Assembly (NCBI RefSeq): GCF_007679035.1
Contig: NZ_VEFR01000005.1
Span: 179,610-243,609 of the forward strand
Direction: 5' to 3'
From: Agrococcus jejuensis
GTDB lineage: Bacteria > Actinomycetota > Actinomycetes > Actinomycetales > Microbacteriaceae
Length of the DNA: 64,000 nt
The notes under the pieces were generated by a model. That model worked only from the letters and a program-made list of their open reading frames with translations, was not told where the DNA came from and did not search any database. Both the position numbers and the translations under genes were made by a program. Below, piece after piece: positions 1 through 8,771 of this stretch (position 1 is its first letter; every line of letters begins with the position of its first letter).

Positions 1-578
1 TCGCCCGCCGTGCCGGCGACGACGTACGTCGAGTCGCCCGCCTCGGTCCACGCCACCCAGGCGAGGTTGCCGGGGTCGGCGAGCTCGCGCTGGTCGGCGA
101 CGGTCCACTCGACGCCGTCGACGTCGAGCGTGCCGGTCGGCGTGGCCTCGCGCGTCGTGGCCGCGAGCCAGGTGGCGTCGGCGCCGACGCCCTGCGTCAG
201 CGACGCGAACGACTCCTCGGCGGTGACCCAGCCGACGTACCACTGCTCGATGCCTGCGGGGCCGCTGCGCAGCTCGGCCGCGTTGGCGGCCCACGTGCCC
301 GGCACGTCGGGATCGGCGACGGGCACGTCGAGGGATGCGGATGCGTCGGCGGCGGCGGCGCTCACGTCGATCGGCTCGGGCGCGGCGGGGCCCGGCCGCA
401 TGACGACGAGCACGATGACGATGACGATGCCGAGCGTCGCGAGCATGGCGGCGACGAGGTTCACGAGCGTCTTCGACCCGCGGTAGCGGGCGCTCGAGGC
501 GGCCTTGCGGTCGGCGGCCTCCTGCGCGGTCTCGGGGCGACCGAGCTCGGCGACGATCGCGGGCTGCTTCCTGCTCAC
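1..578 (-). CDS. DUF4245 family membrane-anchored protein (partial at window edge)
   Basis: The frame is open for 192 codons from a GTG at 578 to the window edge, so the C-terminus is missing. A charged cytoplasmic head of about 37 residues is followed by one membrane segment (about residues 38-60, ending IVLVVM) and an extracytoplasmic domain containing WYVGWVTAEESFASLTQG and a WVAWTEAGDSTYVV stretch, which I recognise as the DUF4245 pattern. Its GTG start overlaps the xseB stop by 4 nt (GTGA), so the two are translationally coupled. A DUF4245 gene next to xseB is common in Actinobacteria. Its function is unknown. Confidence 0.8.
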   Translation of the reverse strand, partial: MSRKQPAIVAELGRPETAQEAADRKAASSARYRGSKTLVNLVAAMLATLGIVIVIVLVVMRPGPAAPEPIDVSAAAADASASLDVPVADPDVPGTWAANAAELRSGPAGIEQWYVGWVTAEESFASLTQGVGADATWLAATTREATPTGTLDVDGVEWTVADQRELADPGNLAWVAWTEAGDSTYVVAGTAG

Positions 579-811
579 GATGCGTCGGCCTCCGTGCCGC
601 GGGCGGCGTCGAGGCGAGCACGCGCACCCTGCAGCCACTGCTCGCAGCGCTCGGCGAGCGCGTTGCCCCGCTCCCACAGCGCGAGCGACTGCTCGAGGGT
701 CGTGTCGCCGGACTCGAGGGCCTGCACGACGCGCACGAGCTCGTCGCGCGCGGCCTCGTAGCCGAGGTCGTCGGCGGGCGTCTGCCCGATGGGCGCAGCG
801 GTCTCGCTCAC
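575..811 (-). CDS. xseB: Exodeoxyribonuclease VII small subunit XseB
   Basis: This 78-residue protein is the usual XseB length. It has the family core YEAARDELVRVVQALESGD followed by LEQSLALWERGNALAERCEQWL. XseB pairs with XseA to degrade single-stranded DNA in the cytoplasm. The GTG start at 811 lies 8 nt after a TAGGAT hexamer (825-820), which suggests a leaderless transcript. The frame stays open upstream across argE on the other strand, but that extension has no XseB similarity. Here xseB is separated from xseA by the divergently oriented argE and a transporter gene. Confidence 0.93.
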   Translation of the reverse strand: MSETAAPIGQTPADDLGYEAARDELVRVVQALESGDTTLEQSLALWERGNALAERCEQWLQGARARLDAARGTEADAS

Positions 812-819
812 AGGGATCG

Positions 820-825
820 ATCCTA
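820..825 (-). promoter_or_regulatory. Predicted -10 (TAGGAT) of a leaderless xseB transcript
   Basis: TAGGAT lies on the minus strand, 8 nt before the GTG at 811. There is no convincing ribosome binding site between them. The same arrangement is seen before ispH, thiL, recG and coaD in this window. Confidence 0.45.
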
Positions 826-907
826 CCGTCGCGCCCCCGACGTCGGCACGGGGCGTCGACGGTGGAAGGATCGAAGGATCCCCCTGCCGCCACCGAGAGG
901 AGCAGCC

Positions 908-2077
908 GTGTCCGCACCCGCCGACGCCACGATGGAGGAGATCCGCACCCTGGTCGCCTTCGACACGACGAGCCGCGACTCGAACCTCGAGCTCGTGGAG
1001 CACGTCGAGCGCCATCTCGAGTCGCTCGGCATCGCGTCCACGCGCATCCCGAACCCCGAGGGCACGAAGGCGAACCTGCTCGCCACGATCCCGGCGGCGG
1101 ACGGCTCCACGTCGGGCGGCATCGTGCTGTCGGCGCACACCGACGTCGTGCCGGTCGACGGCCAGCAGTGGTCGAGCGAGCCCTTCGCGCCCGAGGTGCG
1201 CGACGGTCGGCTCTACGCACGCGGCAGCGCCGACATGAAGTCGTTCCTCGGCGTCGTGCTCGTGAAGGCCGCCGACATGGTCGCGCAGCCCCTCGCCGAG
1301 CCCATCCATCTGGCGCTGTCGTACGACGAGGAGATCGGCTGCGTCGGCGCGATCGACCTCGTCGACCGGCTCGCATCCCAGGGCGGGCTGCCGCGGGGCT
1401 GCGTCGTGGGCGAGCCGACGAGCATGCGCGTCGTGCGCGGCCACAAGTCGATGAACGTCTTCCGGATCGACGTGCGCGGCGTCGCCGCCCATTCGTCGCT
1501 CACGCCGCAGGGCGAGAACGCGGTCGCGGCGGCCGCCGAGCTCGTGCGCTTCGTGCAGGGCGTCGGCGACGAGATGCGCGAGCAGGGCCCCTTCGACGAC
1601 GGCTACGTCGTGCCGTACACGTCGGTCAGCGTCAACCGCATCGACGGCGGCATCGCCATCAACACGATCCCGGCCGAGTGCACGATCCACTTCGAGTTCC
1701 GCGCGCTCCCGACCGTCGACCACGCTGCGCTCGTCGAGCGGTTCCGCGCCGAGTGCGCGCGCGTGGAGGCCGACATGCGCTCGCGGTTCGCCGAGGCGTC
1801 GGTCACGCTCACCACGACCGCGGCCGCGCCGGGCGTCGACACGGCGGCGGACGCCGAGATCGTCGGCCTCGCGGCAGCGTGGGGTGCCACCCCGAGCGAC
1901 GAGAAGGTCACCTACGGCACCGAGGCCGGGCTCTTCGCGAACGCCGGCATCCCCACGATCGTGTGCGGCCCCGGCGACATCGCCCAGGCGCACGCACCCG
2001 ACGAGTTCATCCACCTCGAGCAGATCGCGGCGTGCGAGGCGTTCGTCGACGCCCTCGTCGCCGACCTGCGCGCCTGA
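908..2077 (+). CDS. argE: Acetylornithine deacetylase (M20 family)
   Basis: This 389-residue cytoplasmic metallopeptidase-fold enzyme is expected to remove the acetyl group from N2-acetylornithine in arginine biosynthesis. M20 metal-site motifs are visible: SAHTDVVPVDG (His77, Asp79), RGSADMK (Asp109), a YDEEIGC segment carrying the catalytic glutamates, and a late FIHLEQIAACEAF segment with the final His ligand. The GTG start at 908 follows a GAGAGGAG ribosome binding site. It is followed after 35 nt by an MHS transporter, probably in the same transcript. Without the rest of the arg genes nearby, a succinyl-diaminopimelate-type or other deacylase role cannot be excluded. Confidence 0.8.
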   Translation: MSAPADATMEEIRTLVAFDTTSRDSNLELVEHVERHLESLGIASTRIPNPEGTKANLLATIPAADGSTSGGIVLSAHTDVVPVDGQQWSSEPFAPEVRDGRLYARGSADMKSFLGVVLVKAADMVAQPLAEPIHLALSYDEEIGCVGAIDLVDRLASQGGLPRGCVVGEPTSMRVVRGHKSMNVFRIDVRGVAAHSSLTPQGENAVAAAAELVRFVQGVGDEMREQGPFDDGYVVPYTSVSVNRIDGGIAINTIPAECTIHFEFRALPTVDHAALVERFRAECARVEADMRSRFAEASVTLTTTAAAPGVDTAADAEIVGLAAAWGATPSDEKVTYGTEAGLFANAGIPTIVCGPGDIAQAHAPDEFIHLEQIAACEAFVDALVADLRA

Positions 2078-2112
2078 CCCCCACCGTCCTCGATCCACCA
2101 CCCGGGAGCCCC

Positions 2113-3402
2113 ATGAGCACCACCGCCCCGCAGCAGCCCGCCGTCCAGGCGTCGCCCGAGCGCCTCGCCGCCGCGCGCAAGGCCGTCATCTCGTCGTCGA
2201 TCGGCGCCGCCCTCGAGTGGTTCGACATCATCGTCTACGCGTCGTTCGCGGTCGTCATCACGCGCGTCTTCTTCCCCGACGCCGGCGAGTACGGCCTGCT
2301 GTACACGTTCGCGACGTTTGCGACGACCTATCTCATCCGTCCGCTCGGCGGCTGGATCCTCGGCTCCTACGCCGACCGCAAGGGGCGCAAGAACGCCCTG
2401 ACCGTGACCCTCGGGCTCATGATGGTGGGCACGCTGCTCATGGCGGTGGCGCCGACGTACGCGGCCGTCGGCATCTGGGGCGGCGTCATCATCCTGCTGT
2501 CGCGGCTCATCCAGGGGTTCTCCGCCGGTGGCGAGTTCGGCACCGCGACGACGTTCCTCATCGAGACGGCGCCGCACCGCAAGATGTTCTACGCGTCGTG
2601 GCAGATCGCGGCGCAGGGCGCCTCGATGCTGCTCGCGTCGGCGTTCGGCTTCGCGCTCAACACGGCCCTCACGACCGAGCAGCTCGACGCGTGGGGATGG
2701 CGCGTGCCCTTCTTCGTCGGCCTGCTCATCGGTCCCGTCGGCCTCTACATCCGCGCACGCCTCGCGGAGCCCGACGAGCTCGGCGCCGCCCAGCGCACCC
2801 GCTCGCCGATGGGCACGCTGCTGACGCAGCACCTCGGTCGCCTGCTCGCCGGATCGGCCGTCATCGGCGTCGCCACGATCTCGGTCTACATGATCCTGTT
2901 CATGCCGACCTTCGCCGTCGCGAACCTGGGCATCGCCCCGGAGGCCGCCTACCTCGGCGGCGTCGTCGCGGGCGCGATCGCGCTGATCGGCTCGCCGCTC
3001 GTGGGTCGCCTCGCCGATCGGGTCGGACCCGCGCGGGTCATGACGTGGGCAGCGGTCGCGGCGCTCGTGCTCGCCTGGCCGATCTTCCAGGTCATCGTGA
3101 CGCTCCGCAGCGTGCCGGCGCTCATCGTCTCCATCGCGATGCTCGGCCTCATCATGGCCTTCTACTTCGCGCCCCTGCCCGGCCTGCTCTCGTCGATGTT
3201 CCCCGCCGAGATCCGCGGGACGGGCCTGTCGATCACGTACAACGTGGGCGTCACGCTGCTGGGCGGCATCGCGCCGCTGGTGCTCACGTGGCTGCTGCAG
3301 GTCACCGGCAACCTCAACGCGCCGAGCTTCTACTACATGGCGATCGCGGTGCTGTCGCTCGTCGGGCTCGTCGTCGTGCGGCGCGTGTTCCAGCAGCGCT
3401 GA
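2113..3402 (+). CDS. MHS-family MFS transporter (metabolite:H+ symporter)
   Basis: The 429-residue protein has about 12 membrane segments. The family signature [19 protein letters not shown] comes first, then the loop motif [13 protein letters not shown] between segments 2 and 3, and later [21 protein letters not shown], all typical of the ShiA/ProP/KgtP group of MHS symporters. It should import a small organic acid or osmolyte with protons. The start ATG at 2113 lies 35 nt after argE, suggesting co-transcription and perhaps uptake of an acylated amino acid for the deacetylase; that link is inference. It converges on xseA with only 16 nt between the stop codons. Confidence 0.85.
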   Translation: MSTTAPQQPAVQASPERLAAARKAVISSSIGAALEWFDIIVYASFAVVITRVFFPDAGEYGLLYTFATFATTYLIRPLGGWILGSYADRKGRKNALTVTLGLMMVGTLLMAVAPTYAAVGIWGGVIILLSRLIQGFSAGGEFGTATTFLIETAPHRKMFYASWQIAAQGASMLLASAFGFALNTALTTEQLDAWGWRVPFFVGLLIGPVGLYIRARLAEPDELGAAQRTRSPMGTLLTQHLGRLLAGSAVIGVATISVYMILFMPTFAVANLGIAPEAAYLGGVVAGAIALIGSPLVGRLADRVGPARVMTWAAVAALVLAWPIFQVIVTLRSVPALIVSIAMLGLIMAFYFAPLPGLLSSMFPAEIRGTGLSITYNVGVTLLGGIAPLVLTWLLQVTGNLNAPSFYYMAIAVLSLVGLVVVRRVFQQR

Positions 3403-3418
3403 CCGGAGGTGCGCCCGG

Positions 3419-4633
3419 TCACGTGGCCGGGCGCGCCGCGGTGACCTCGGCGTCGACCGCGCCCGACGCGAGCGTCACGAGCACGGCGTCGCCGGGCGTC
3501 GCATCCGCGGCGTCGCGCAGCACGCCGCCCGTCGCGGTCTGCACGACGGCGTAGCCGCGGTCGAGCGTCGCCTGCGGGCTCAGGGCGCGCAGGCGATCGG
3601 CGAGGCGGTGGATGCCGTGCTCGGCGCGCTCGACCGAGCGGCCGGCGAGGTCGTCGGCGCGCACGGCGAGCTGCCGCACCTCCGACAGGTGGGCGTCGAG
3701 CAGGGACTCGGGACGCGCGAGCGACGGCCGCGAGCGGACGGCCGCGAGCCGTTCGACCTCGTGGGCGACGCGCTGCGTGACGCGCGAGCGGATGCGGGCC
3801 CGCGCCTGCGAGACCATGTCGAGCTGCTCGGCGACGTCGGGCACGACGCGCTTCGCCGCATCCGTGGGCGTGGATGCGCGCAGGTCGGCGACGAGGTCGA
3901 GCAGCGGTCGGTCGGCCTCGTGGCCGATGGCCGAGACGATCGGCGTCGTCGCGGCGGCCGCGGCGCGCAGCACGCGCTCGTCGCTGAACGCCAGCAGCGC
4001 CTGGAAGTCGCCGCCGCCACGTGCGATCACGATGACGTCGACGTCGGGGTTCGCGTCGAGCTGCTCGATGGCGCGCACGACCTCGCGCGGCGCGGCGTCG
4101 CCCTGCACGGCCGCGTAGGCGATCTCGAATCGCACGCCGGGCCAGCGCAGCCGCGCGTTGCGCAGCACGTCCTGCTCCGCATCCGAGTCCTTGCCCGTCA
4201 CGAGGCCGACGCCGTGGGGGAGGAAGGGGAGGGCGCGCTTGCGAGCGGGGTCGAAGAGTCCCTCGCCCGCGAGACGCTGCCGCAGCTCCTCGATGCGTGC
4301 GAGCAGCTCGCCGAGGCCGACGTGCCGCATGGCGCGCACCTGCATCGACAGCGTGCCGCCCTTCGCCCAGTACTCGGGCTGCACGAGCGCGACGACGCGG
4401 TCGCCCTGGCTGAACGGCTCGCGCAGCGTCGACGTGAACGCCTTCGCGTCGATCGTGAAGTCGCCGTCGACGTCCTTGACCTTGCCGAACACCATGCCGC
4501 GACGCACGTTCCACTGGGTGAGCTCGCCCTCGACCCACACGGATCCGAGGCGTGCGACGTACGACTGCAGCTCGGTCGCGAGGCGCGCGACGGTCCACGG
4601 CTCCTCGGGCGTGCCCGAGACGCGGTCGCCCAT
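3419..4633 (-). CDS. xseA: Exodeoxyribonuclease VII large subunit XseA
   Basis: This 404-residue protein is of normal XseA length. It has an N-terminal OB-fold domain (about residues 8-105, beginning [25 protein letters not shown]), then the catalytic exonuclease VII domain with the [15 protein letters not shown] and [21 protein letters not shown] motifs, and a C-terminal coiled region. It degrades single-stranded DNA from both ends together with XseB. The ATG at 4633 was chosen because the OB domain begins ten residues later; upstream in-frame ATGs would overlap ispH. It is divergent from ispH with 27 nt between starts. Confidence 0.95.
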   Translation of the reverse strand: MGDRVSGTPEEPWTVARLATELQSYVARLGSVWVEGELTQWNVRRGMVFGKVKDVDGDFTIDAKAFTSTLREPFSQGDRVVALVQPEYWAKGGTLSMQVRAMRHVGLGELLARIEELRQRLAGEGLFDPARKRALPFLPHGVGLVTGKDSDAEQDVLRNARLRWPGVRFEIAYAAVQGDAAPREVVRAIEQLDANPDVDVIVIARGGGDFQALLAFSDERVLRAAAAATTPIVSAIGHEADRPLLDLVADLRASTPTDAAKRVVPDVAEQLDMVSQARARIRSRVTQRVAHEVERLAAVRSRPSLARPESLLDAHLSEVRQLAVRADDLAGRSVERAEHGIHRLADRLRALSPQATLDRGYAVVQTATGGVLRDAADATPGDAVLVTLASGAVDAEVTAARPAT

Positions 4634-4647
4634 GCGGCCTCCGAACG

Positions 4648-4653
4648 TAGGAT
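4648..4653 (+). promoter_or_regulatory. Predicted -10 (TAGGAT) of leaderless ispH transcript
   Basis: TAGGAT sits 7 nt before the GTG at 4661, so transcription would start at or next to the start codon. No ribosome binding site is visible in the 27-nt gap to xseA. Confidence 0.5.
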
Positions 4654-4660
4654 TCGATGC

Positions 4661-5686
4661 GTGACGATCTCGAACGGCCGGGTTCCCCTGGATCCGCCGC
4701 GCGCGCCGATCGTCCGCCACAGGCTAGTCGACCCCGGCGACGTCGGGCCGCGACGCGTGCTGCTCGCGAGCCCGCGCGGCTACTGCGCCGGCGTCGACCG
4801 CGCGGTCATCACGGTGGAGCAGGCGCTCGCGCAGCATGGGGCGCCGGTCTACGTGCGCAAGCAGATCGTGCACAACCGCCACGTGGTGGCCGAGCTCGAG
4901 CGCGCGGGCGCCGTCTTCGTCGACGAGGTGGATGCCGTGCCCGAGGGTGCGCTCGTCGTGTTCAGCGCGCACGGCGTGAGTCCCGCGGTCGTCGCCGAGG
5001 CAGCCGATCGCGGCCTGCAGGCCATCGATGCGACGTGCCCGCTGGTGACCAAGGTGCACCGGGAGGCGCAGCGCTTCGCGCGCGACGAGGCCCACATGCT
5101 GCTCGTCGGCCATGCGGGTCACGAGGAGGTCGAGGGCACGATGGGCGAGGCGCCCGGGCGCATGACGCTCGTGCAGTCGCCCGCCGACGCCGACGCGGTC
5201 GACGTGCCCGAGCACACGAGGCTCGTGTGGCTGAGCCAGACGACGCTGTCGGTCGACGAGACGATGGAGACGGTGCGGCGCCTGCGCGTGCGGTTCCCGC
5301 ATCTCGAGGATCCGCCCAGCGACGACATCTGCTACGCGACGCAGAACCGCCAGGTGGCGATGAAGAAGATCGCGGCCGACTGCGACCTCGTGATCGTCGT
5401 CGGCAGCGCGAACTCGTCGAACACCGTGCGGCTCGTCGACGTCGCCCTCGAGGCCGGCGCGCGGGCGGCGTACCGCGTGGATGCCTCCGTCGAGATTGAG
5501 CAGGCCTGGCTCGAGGGCGTGCGCACCATCGGCGTCTCGAGCGGGGCGAGCGTGCCCGAGGTGCTGGTCGACGAGGTGCTCGCCGAGCTCACCGACGCCG
5601 GATGGCGCGGCGTCGACGAGGTGCGCACCGCCGAGGAGGACCTCGTGTTCTCGCTGCCCAAGGAGCTGCGTCCCTCGCGACGCTGA
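4661..5686 (+). CDS. ispH: 4-hydroxy-3-methylbut-2-enyl diphosphate reductase
   Basis: IspH makes IPP and DMAPP in the last step of the MEP isoprenoid pathway. The 341-residue protein carries the three iron-sulfur cysteines in context: [12 protein letters not shown] (Cys42), [11 protein letters not shown] (Cys126) and ICYATQNRQ (Cys224), plus the [10 protein letters not shown] motif. The GTG at 4661 gives an N-terminal extension of about 34 residues before RVLLASPRG, which is common in actinobacterial IspH, and it fits a leaderless promoter. A downstream start would lose little conserved sequence. Confidence 0.95.
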   Translation: MTISNGRVPLDPPRAPIVRHRLVDPGDVGPRRVLLASPRGYCAGVDRAVITVEQALAQHGAPVYVRKQIVHNRHVVAELERAGAVFVDEVDAVPEGALVVFSAHGVSPAVVAEAADRGLQAIDATCPLVTKVHREAQRFARDEAHMLLVGHAGHEEVEGTMGEAPGRMTLVQSPADADAVDVPEHTRLVWLSQTTLSVDETMETVRRLRVRFPHLEDPPSDDICYATQNRQVAMKKIAADCDLVIVVGSANSSNTVRLVDVALEAGARAAYRVDASVEIEQAWLEGVRTIGVSSGASVPEVLVDEVLAELTDAGWRGVDEVRTAEEDLVFSLPKELRPSRR

Positions 5687-5803
5687 CGGCGGCGGACCCT
5701 ACCCGTCGCCGCGCGCTCGCGCACGCGGCTGCGCGGTCGCGGTCGTCGGGTGCAGGGTGGGATGGACGTCGTCGATCGGCGACGCACGAGCCTTGGAGGG
5801 GAC

Positions 5804-6139
5804 ATGAGCGACGAGACCGTGCAGGACGCAGGCGTCGAGAGCACCGAGGAGTGGAGCGACGAGGTCGCGACGGGGGAGGACTTCGACGAGACGGTCGGCG
5901 ACGCCGTCGAGGCGCCCGAGCCCGCCGGCGTCGACGACACCGACTCGATCACGGTGCAGGACGTGCCCGAGGGCTACGAGGACCGCGACGAGGACGTCGC
6001 CGAGGACGACCCCGCCGACGTGCCCGACGAGCACGGCGGTGCGCAGTGGGCGATCGACACCGACGGCAACGGCGTCGACGACACCGTGCTGCCGGAGGGC
6101 ACCGACTCGATCGTCGACGAGAACGCCGACTGGGAGTAG
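5804..6139 (+). CDS. Highly acidic small protein, unknown function
   Basis: This is a 111-residue, strongly acidic protein dominated by Asp, Glu, Val and Ala, with hardly any basic residues and no membrane segment or signal peptide. The C-terminal part contains AQWAIDTDGNGVDDTVLPEGTD, resembling a single calcium-loop-like DxDxNxxDD pattern, which may or may not bind metal. The ATG at 5804 follows a good ribosome binding site (TTGGAGGGGAC). It stands alone between ispH and another small gene. I do not recognise a family. Codon position bias supports real coding. Confidence 0.65.
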   Translation: MSDETVQDAGVESTEEWSDEVATGEDFDETVGDAVEAPEPAGVDDTDSITVQDVPEGYEDRDEDVAEDDPADVPDEHGGAQWAIDTDGNGVDDTVLPEGTDSIVDENADWE

Positions 6140-6227
6140 CGCGGTCACCGCTCGCATCCAGGTCCTGCGGCTACAGTCGGGGGACGGCGCGGGTGCCGCC
6201 CCCGCCGGGTCCGACGAGGAGGCAGCC

Positions 6228-6404
6228 ATGACGATCCGCGACCGACTCCGACGCTTCTGGCAGTCCCTCACGGGCTCCGGCGTGCAGACCTATGGCGACG
6301 ACCCGCTGCCCGGCCAGGCCGACGAGGCGAACCCCGGGCTGCAGGCCAACAGCGAGATCCAGAACCGCAACCGGCACGGCTACGGCACCGGCACGGGATT
6401 CTGA
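6228..6404 (+). CDS. Small conserved-looking protein, unknown function (58 aa)
   Basis: A GAGGAGGCAGCC ribosome binding site precedes the ATG at 6228. The 58-residue product starts basic and amphipathic (RDRLRRFWQSL) and ends in a flexible, Gly/Asn/Arg-rich tail (EIQNRNRHGYGTGTGF). There is no signal peptide or membrane segment. It lies 88 nt after the acidic protein and 57 nt before the Gln-rich membrane protein, possibly as one transcript. I recognise no family. Confidence 0.55.
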   Translation: MTIRDRLRRFWQSLTGSGVQTYGDDPLPGQADEANPGLQANSEIQNRNRHGYGTGTGF

Positions 6405-6461
6405 GGCGAGGGCTGCGCGAGTCCGAGCGCGCATCCAGCATCGCGGGTGGAGGATGACGCC

Positions 6462-6983
6462 ATGCGTCGACAGCCCATCCTCCTCCGCCTCGCCATCGCG
6501 AGCCTCGTCATCGGGGCGTTCGCCCTCGTGCGGAATCTCATCTCGACCTTCTCGACCCTGCAGGACTACCCGAACGCGCAGTTCCTGCAGGTCTTCCTGT
6601 CGACGCAGTCGGCGACGGGCGGCACGGACATCGTGTTCGTCTTCTTCGTGTGGGGTCCGCTCGTCTTCGGCGGCATCGGCGTCGCACTCCTCGTCGCGCA
6701 CCTCGTGACGCGCGCAGCGGGTGCCGCCGTGGTCGGTGGCGCGGCGGTCGCGAGCGCGCAGGCGTGGGCGCAGTCGCAGCAGCAGCAGGGCTGGCAGCCC
6801 CAGCAGCAGCAGCAGCAGGGCTGGCAGTCCCAGCAGCCGGCGCCGGGGCAGCAGCAGCAGCCGGCGCCGCAGCAGCAGGGGTGGCAGCCCGAGCAGCAGC
6901 AGCAGCCGCAGCCGAACCCGGTCCAGCCGCTCGGTGGCACGCAGCCGCCGCCGCCGAACGCGGCGGACCGCATCCAGCCCTAG
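6462..6983 (+). CDS. Two-TM membrane protein with Gln/Trp-rich repeat tail
   Basis: The 173-residue protein has two membrane segments (about residues 9-27 and 58-82) followed by a low-complexity tail with repeated QQQQGWQP/Q units and proline-rich linkers. The ATG at 6462 is preferred over an in-frame GTG at 6447 because the GGTGGAGGA ribosome binding site overlaps the GTG and lies 8-10 nt before the ATG. The tail is encoded by repeated CAG codons and could vary in length by replication slippage. Function is unknown; a role in a membrane-bound assembly scaffold is only a guess. Confidence 0.65.
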   Translation: MRRQPILLRLAIASLVIGAFALVRNLISTFSTLQDYPNAQFLQVFLSTQSATGGTDIVFVFFVWGPLVFGGIGVALLVAHLVTRAAGAAVVGGAAVASAQAWAQSQQQQGWQPQQQQQQGWQSQQPAPGQQQQPAPQQQGWQPEQQQQPQPNPVQPLGGTQPPPPNAADRIQP

Positions 6984-6994
6984 GCGCAGACGCG

Positions 6995-7035
6995 ACGACG
7001 ACGGCCCCCGGCACGATGCCGGGGGCCGTCGTCGT
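6995..7035. terminator. Bidirectional terminator hairpin
   Basis: A perfect 19-bp inverted repeat (arms 6995-7013 and 7017-7035) with a 3-nt CGA loop sits between the convergent genes ending at 6983 and 7046. It could end transcription from both sides. Confidence 0.8.
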
Positions 7036-7045
7036 GCGGGTCGCG

Positions 7046-8038
7046 TCAGGCGTGGACCGTCGCGAGCGTGGGCGCCGACCGTGCCCGCCCGCGCACGAGC
7101 ACCACGGTCGTCGCGCCGAGCGTCGCGACGACGAGCGCGACGCCGGCGGCGAGGAACGGGCCCGCGGGCGCCACGACCGGCTGTCCGGCGAGCGCCTGCA
7201 GCGTGAGCAGCGCCAGCAGCGCCACCATCGCGAGGGCCGCCACGGCAACGAGCTCGAGTCGCACGCGCGGGTCGCCGAGCACGCGGATGCGTCGGCCGGC
7301 GAGCTCGAGACCCAGGAGTCCCAGCGGCAGCAGCTGCAGGGCGTGCATGCCGACGAAGTGCGGCACGCGCAGGTCGCCGCCCTCGGTGCTCCAGCCGAGG
7401 AACGGCAGCCCGGCACCGCCGTCTGCGACGCCCACGGCGTGCGCGCCCGCGATGCCCTGGAAGTCGGCGAGCTGCGCCTGCGTCGGCCCGGTCATGAGGA
7501 AGGCGATCGCCATGCCCACGAGGCCGATGCCGATGCCGGCGCGCACCGCGAGCGTGCGCGCGCGGTCGGGCATGGGATTGACGGCGAGCGCGATCGCCAC
7601 GAGCAGGCCGGCGATCCACAGCGTGGCGATCGAGGCGCCCATGATGCCCCAGAGCGCACCGTTGAGCGGCGTCGTGACGTTGAAGTGGCTCGTGGTGCCG
7701 ACCGCCGCGGCGCCCGTGATGACGACGATCTCGGCGAGGATCGCGACGGCCGTCACGGTGCCCGCGATGTCGGCGGCGCGGCGCCAGCGGCGCAGCTGCC
7801 CGAGCATCCACGCCATCGTGATGGCGTAGAGCGCGAGCGAGATGGCGAACTTCAGCGGCTTGAGCCAGGCGATCTGACCGAGGATCTCGCGCTGGTCGAC
7901 GAGCGCGAGCACGCCGGTGACGAGGGCGAGGACGCCCATCGCGGCGGCGACGACGACGAGCGGACGGTGCCATCGGTCGACGGCGGGCAGGTCGAGCGCG
8001 GCCGCGACGGCGGTCGTGGTGGCGGGCATCGTGGTCAT
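7046..8038 (-). CDS. Polytopic membrane protein, unknown function
   Basis: The 330-residue protein has about eight or nine hydrophobic segments and short loops. It starts with a soluble head of about 22 residues, and then RPLVVVAAAMGVLALVTGVL opens the first membrane helix. Conserved-looking polar positions include WLKPLKF and TSHFN. The ATG at 8038 follows GAGGAGCAGCC. It lies 44 nt downstream of the merR gene on the same strand, so it is probably co-transcribed and may be the target of that regulator. I recognise no characterised family. Confidence 0.7.
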   Translation of the reverse strand: MTTMPATTTAVAAALDLPAVDRWHRPLVVVAAAMGVLALVTGVLALVDQREILGQIAWLKPLKFAISLALYAITMAWMLGQLRRWRRAADIAGTVTAVAILAEIVVITGAAAVGTTSHFNVTTPLNGALWGIMGASIATLWIAGLLVAIALAVNPMPDRARTLAVRAGIGIGLVGMAIAFLMTGPTQAQLADFQGIAGAHAVGVADGGAGLPFLGWSTEGGDLRVPHFVGMHALQLLPLGLLGLELAGRRIRVLGDPRVRLELVAVAALAMVALLALLTLQALAGQPVVAPAGPFLAAGVALVVATLGATTVVLVRGRARSAPTLATVHA

Positions 8039-8082
8039 GGCTGCTCCTCGTGCGTCCTCGCGCGACCGGCGGCTGCCGTCGC

Positions 8083-8715
8083 TCATCGCTCGTCGTCGGT
8101 GCCGGGACCGGCGGTGCGCGCGACGTGCTCCTGCGCCATGCGACGCAGGCCCGCGAGCATCGCGTCGCCGAGCGCGGTGCCGACGGCGACGGTCTCGGCC
8201 ATGCGGTCGCGATCGCCGCGGTCGTCTGCGACCGCCCGCAGGTCGCCGCGGGCGATGTCGAGCACGGGGTCCGCGTAGCGCTCGAGCATGCCGCCGAGGT
8301 CGTCGCGATCGATGTCGGCGAAGCGGTCGAGCACCTCGGCGCACTGCCGGACGCCCGGGTTGTCGTCGCTGACCGTCCAGCCGCGGTCGGCGGCGACCGA
8401 GCGCACGCGCGCGAGCGCTCCGGGGGACGGGTCGGCGTCGGTGCGCGACACGGCGTCCTGTGCCGTGGCGAGCACCCGTCCGACGGGGAGGCGCTCGTCG
8501 TCGATGGCGGCGAGCACGGCGCGCGTCGCCGAGACGGACAGGCCGCCCGTGTCCAGCAGTGCGCGGATGAGATGCAGGCGTCCGGCGTGGCTCTCGTCGT
8601 AGGCGGTCTGGTTGTAGCCGATGCGCTCGCCCGCAGGCAGCAGCCCCTCGCGGACGTAGTGCTTGATGGATGCCGACGTCACCCCGGTGCGGCGACTGAG
8701 CTCTGCGATGCGCAT
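8083..8715 (-). CDS. MerR-family transcriptional regulator
   Basis: This 210-residue regulator has an N-terminal MerR winged helix (MRIAELSRRTGVTSASIKHYVREGLLPAGERIGYNQ; residues 1-36 shown only in part as the motif IKHYVREGLL) and a YDESHAGRLHLIRAL dimerisation start. The C-terminal half has no Cys/His metal site, so a small-molecule or uncharacterised signal is more likely than a metal. A 14-bp palindrome lies 11 nt upstream of its start, in the divergent promoter shared with the DUF2834 gene, which suggests autoregulation. Confidence 0.85.
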   Translation of the reverse strand: MRIAELSRRTGVTSASIKHYVREGLLPAGERIGYNQTAYDESHAGRLHLIRALLDTGGLSVSATRAVLAAIDDERLPVGRVLATAQDAVSRTDADPSPGALARVRSVAADRGWTVSDDNPGVRQCAEVLDRFADIDRDDLGGMLERYADPVLDIARGDLRAVADDRGDRDRMAETVAVGTALGDAMLAGLRRMAQEHVARTAGPGTDDER

Positions 8716-8726
8716 GTTGGTAGCAT

Positions 8727-8740
8727 GACTATCGATAGTC
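8727..8740. promoter_or_regulatory. Palindromic operator candidate between merR and DUF2834 gene
   Basis: GACTATCGATAGTC is a perfect 14-bp palindrome in an otherwise unstructured 56-nt divergent intergenic region. MerR-family proteins bind such dyads within their own promoters. TATCGAT can also serve as part of a -10 element. Confidence 0.55.
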
Positions 8741-8771
8741 CCGATGTCAATCGTTCGTCAGGAGTCGTCCC

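Noticed and set aside
812..2101. N-terminal extension of xseB across argE
   Set aside because: The in-frame sequence upstream of the GTG at 811 is an antisense shadow of argE and has no XseB similarity; XseB is about 80 residues.
6750..6960. Sequencing artefact or frameshift in the CAG-repeat tail
   Set aside because: The frame is maintained through all repeats to a stop directly before a perfect terminator, and the units vary slightly, as expected for a real low-complexity tail.
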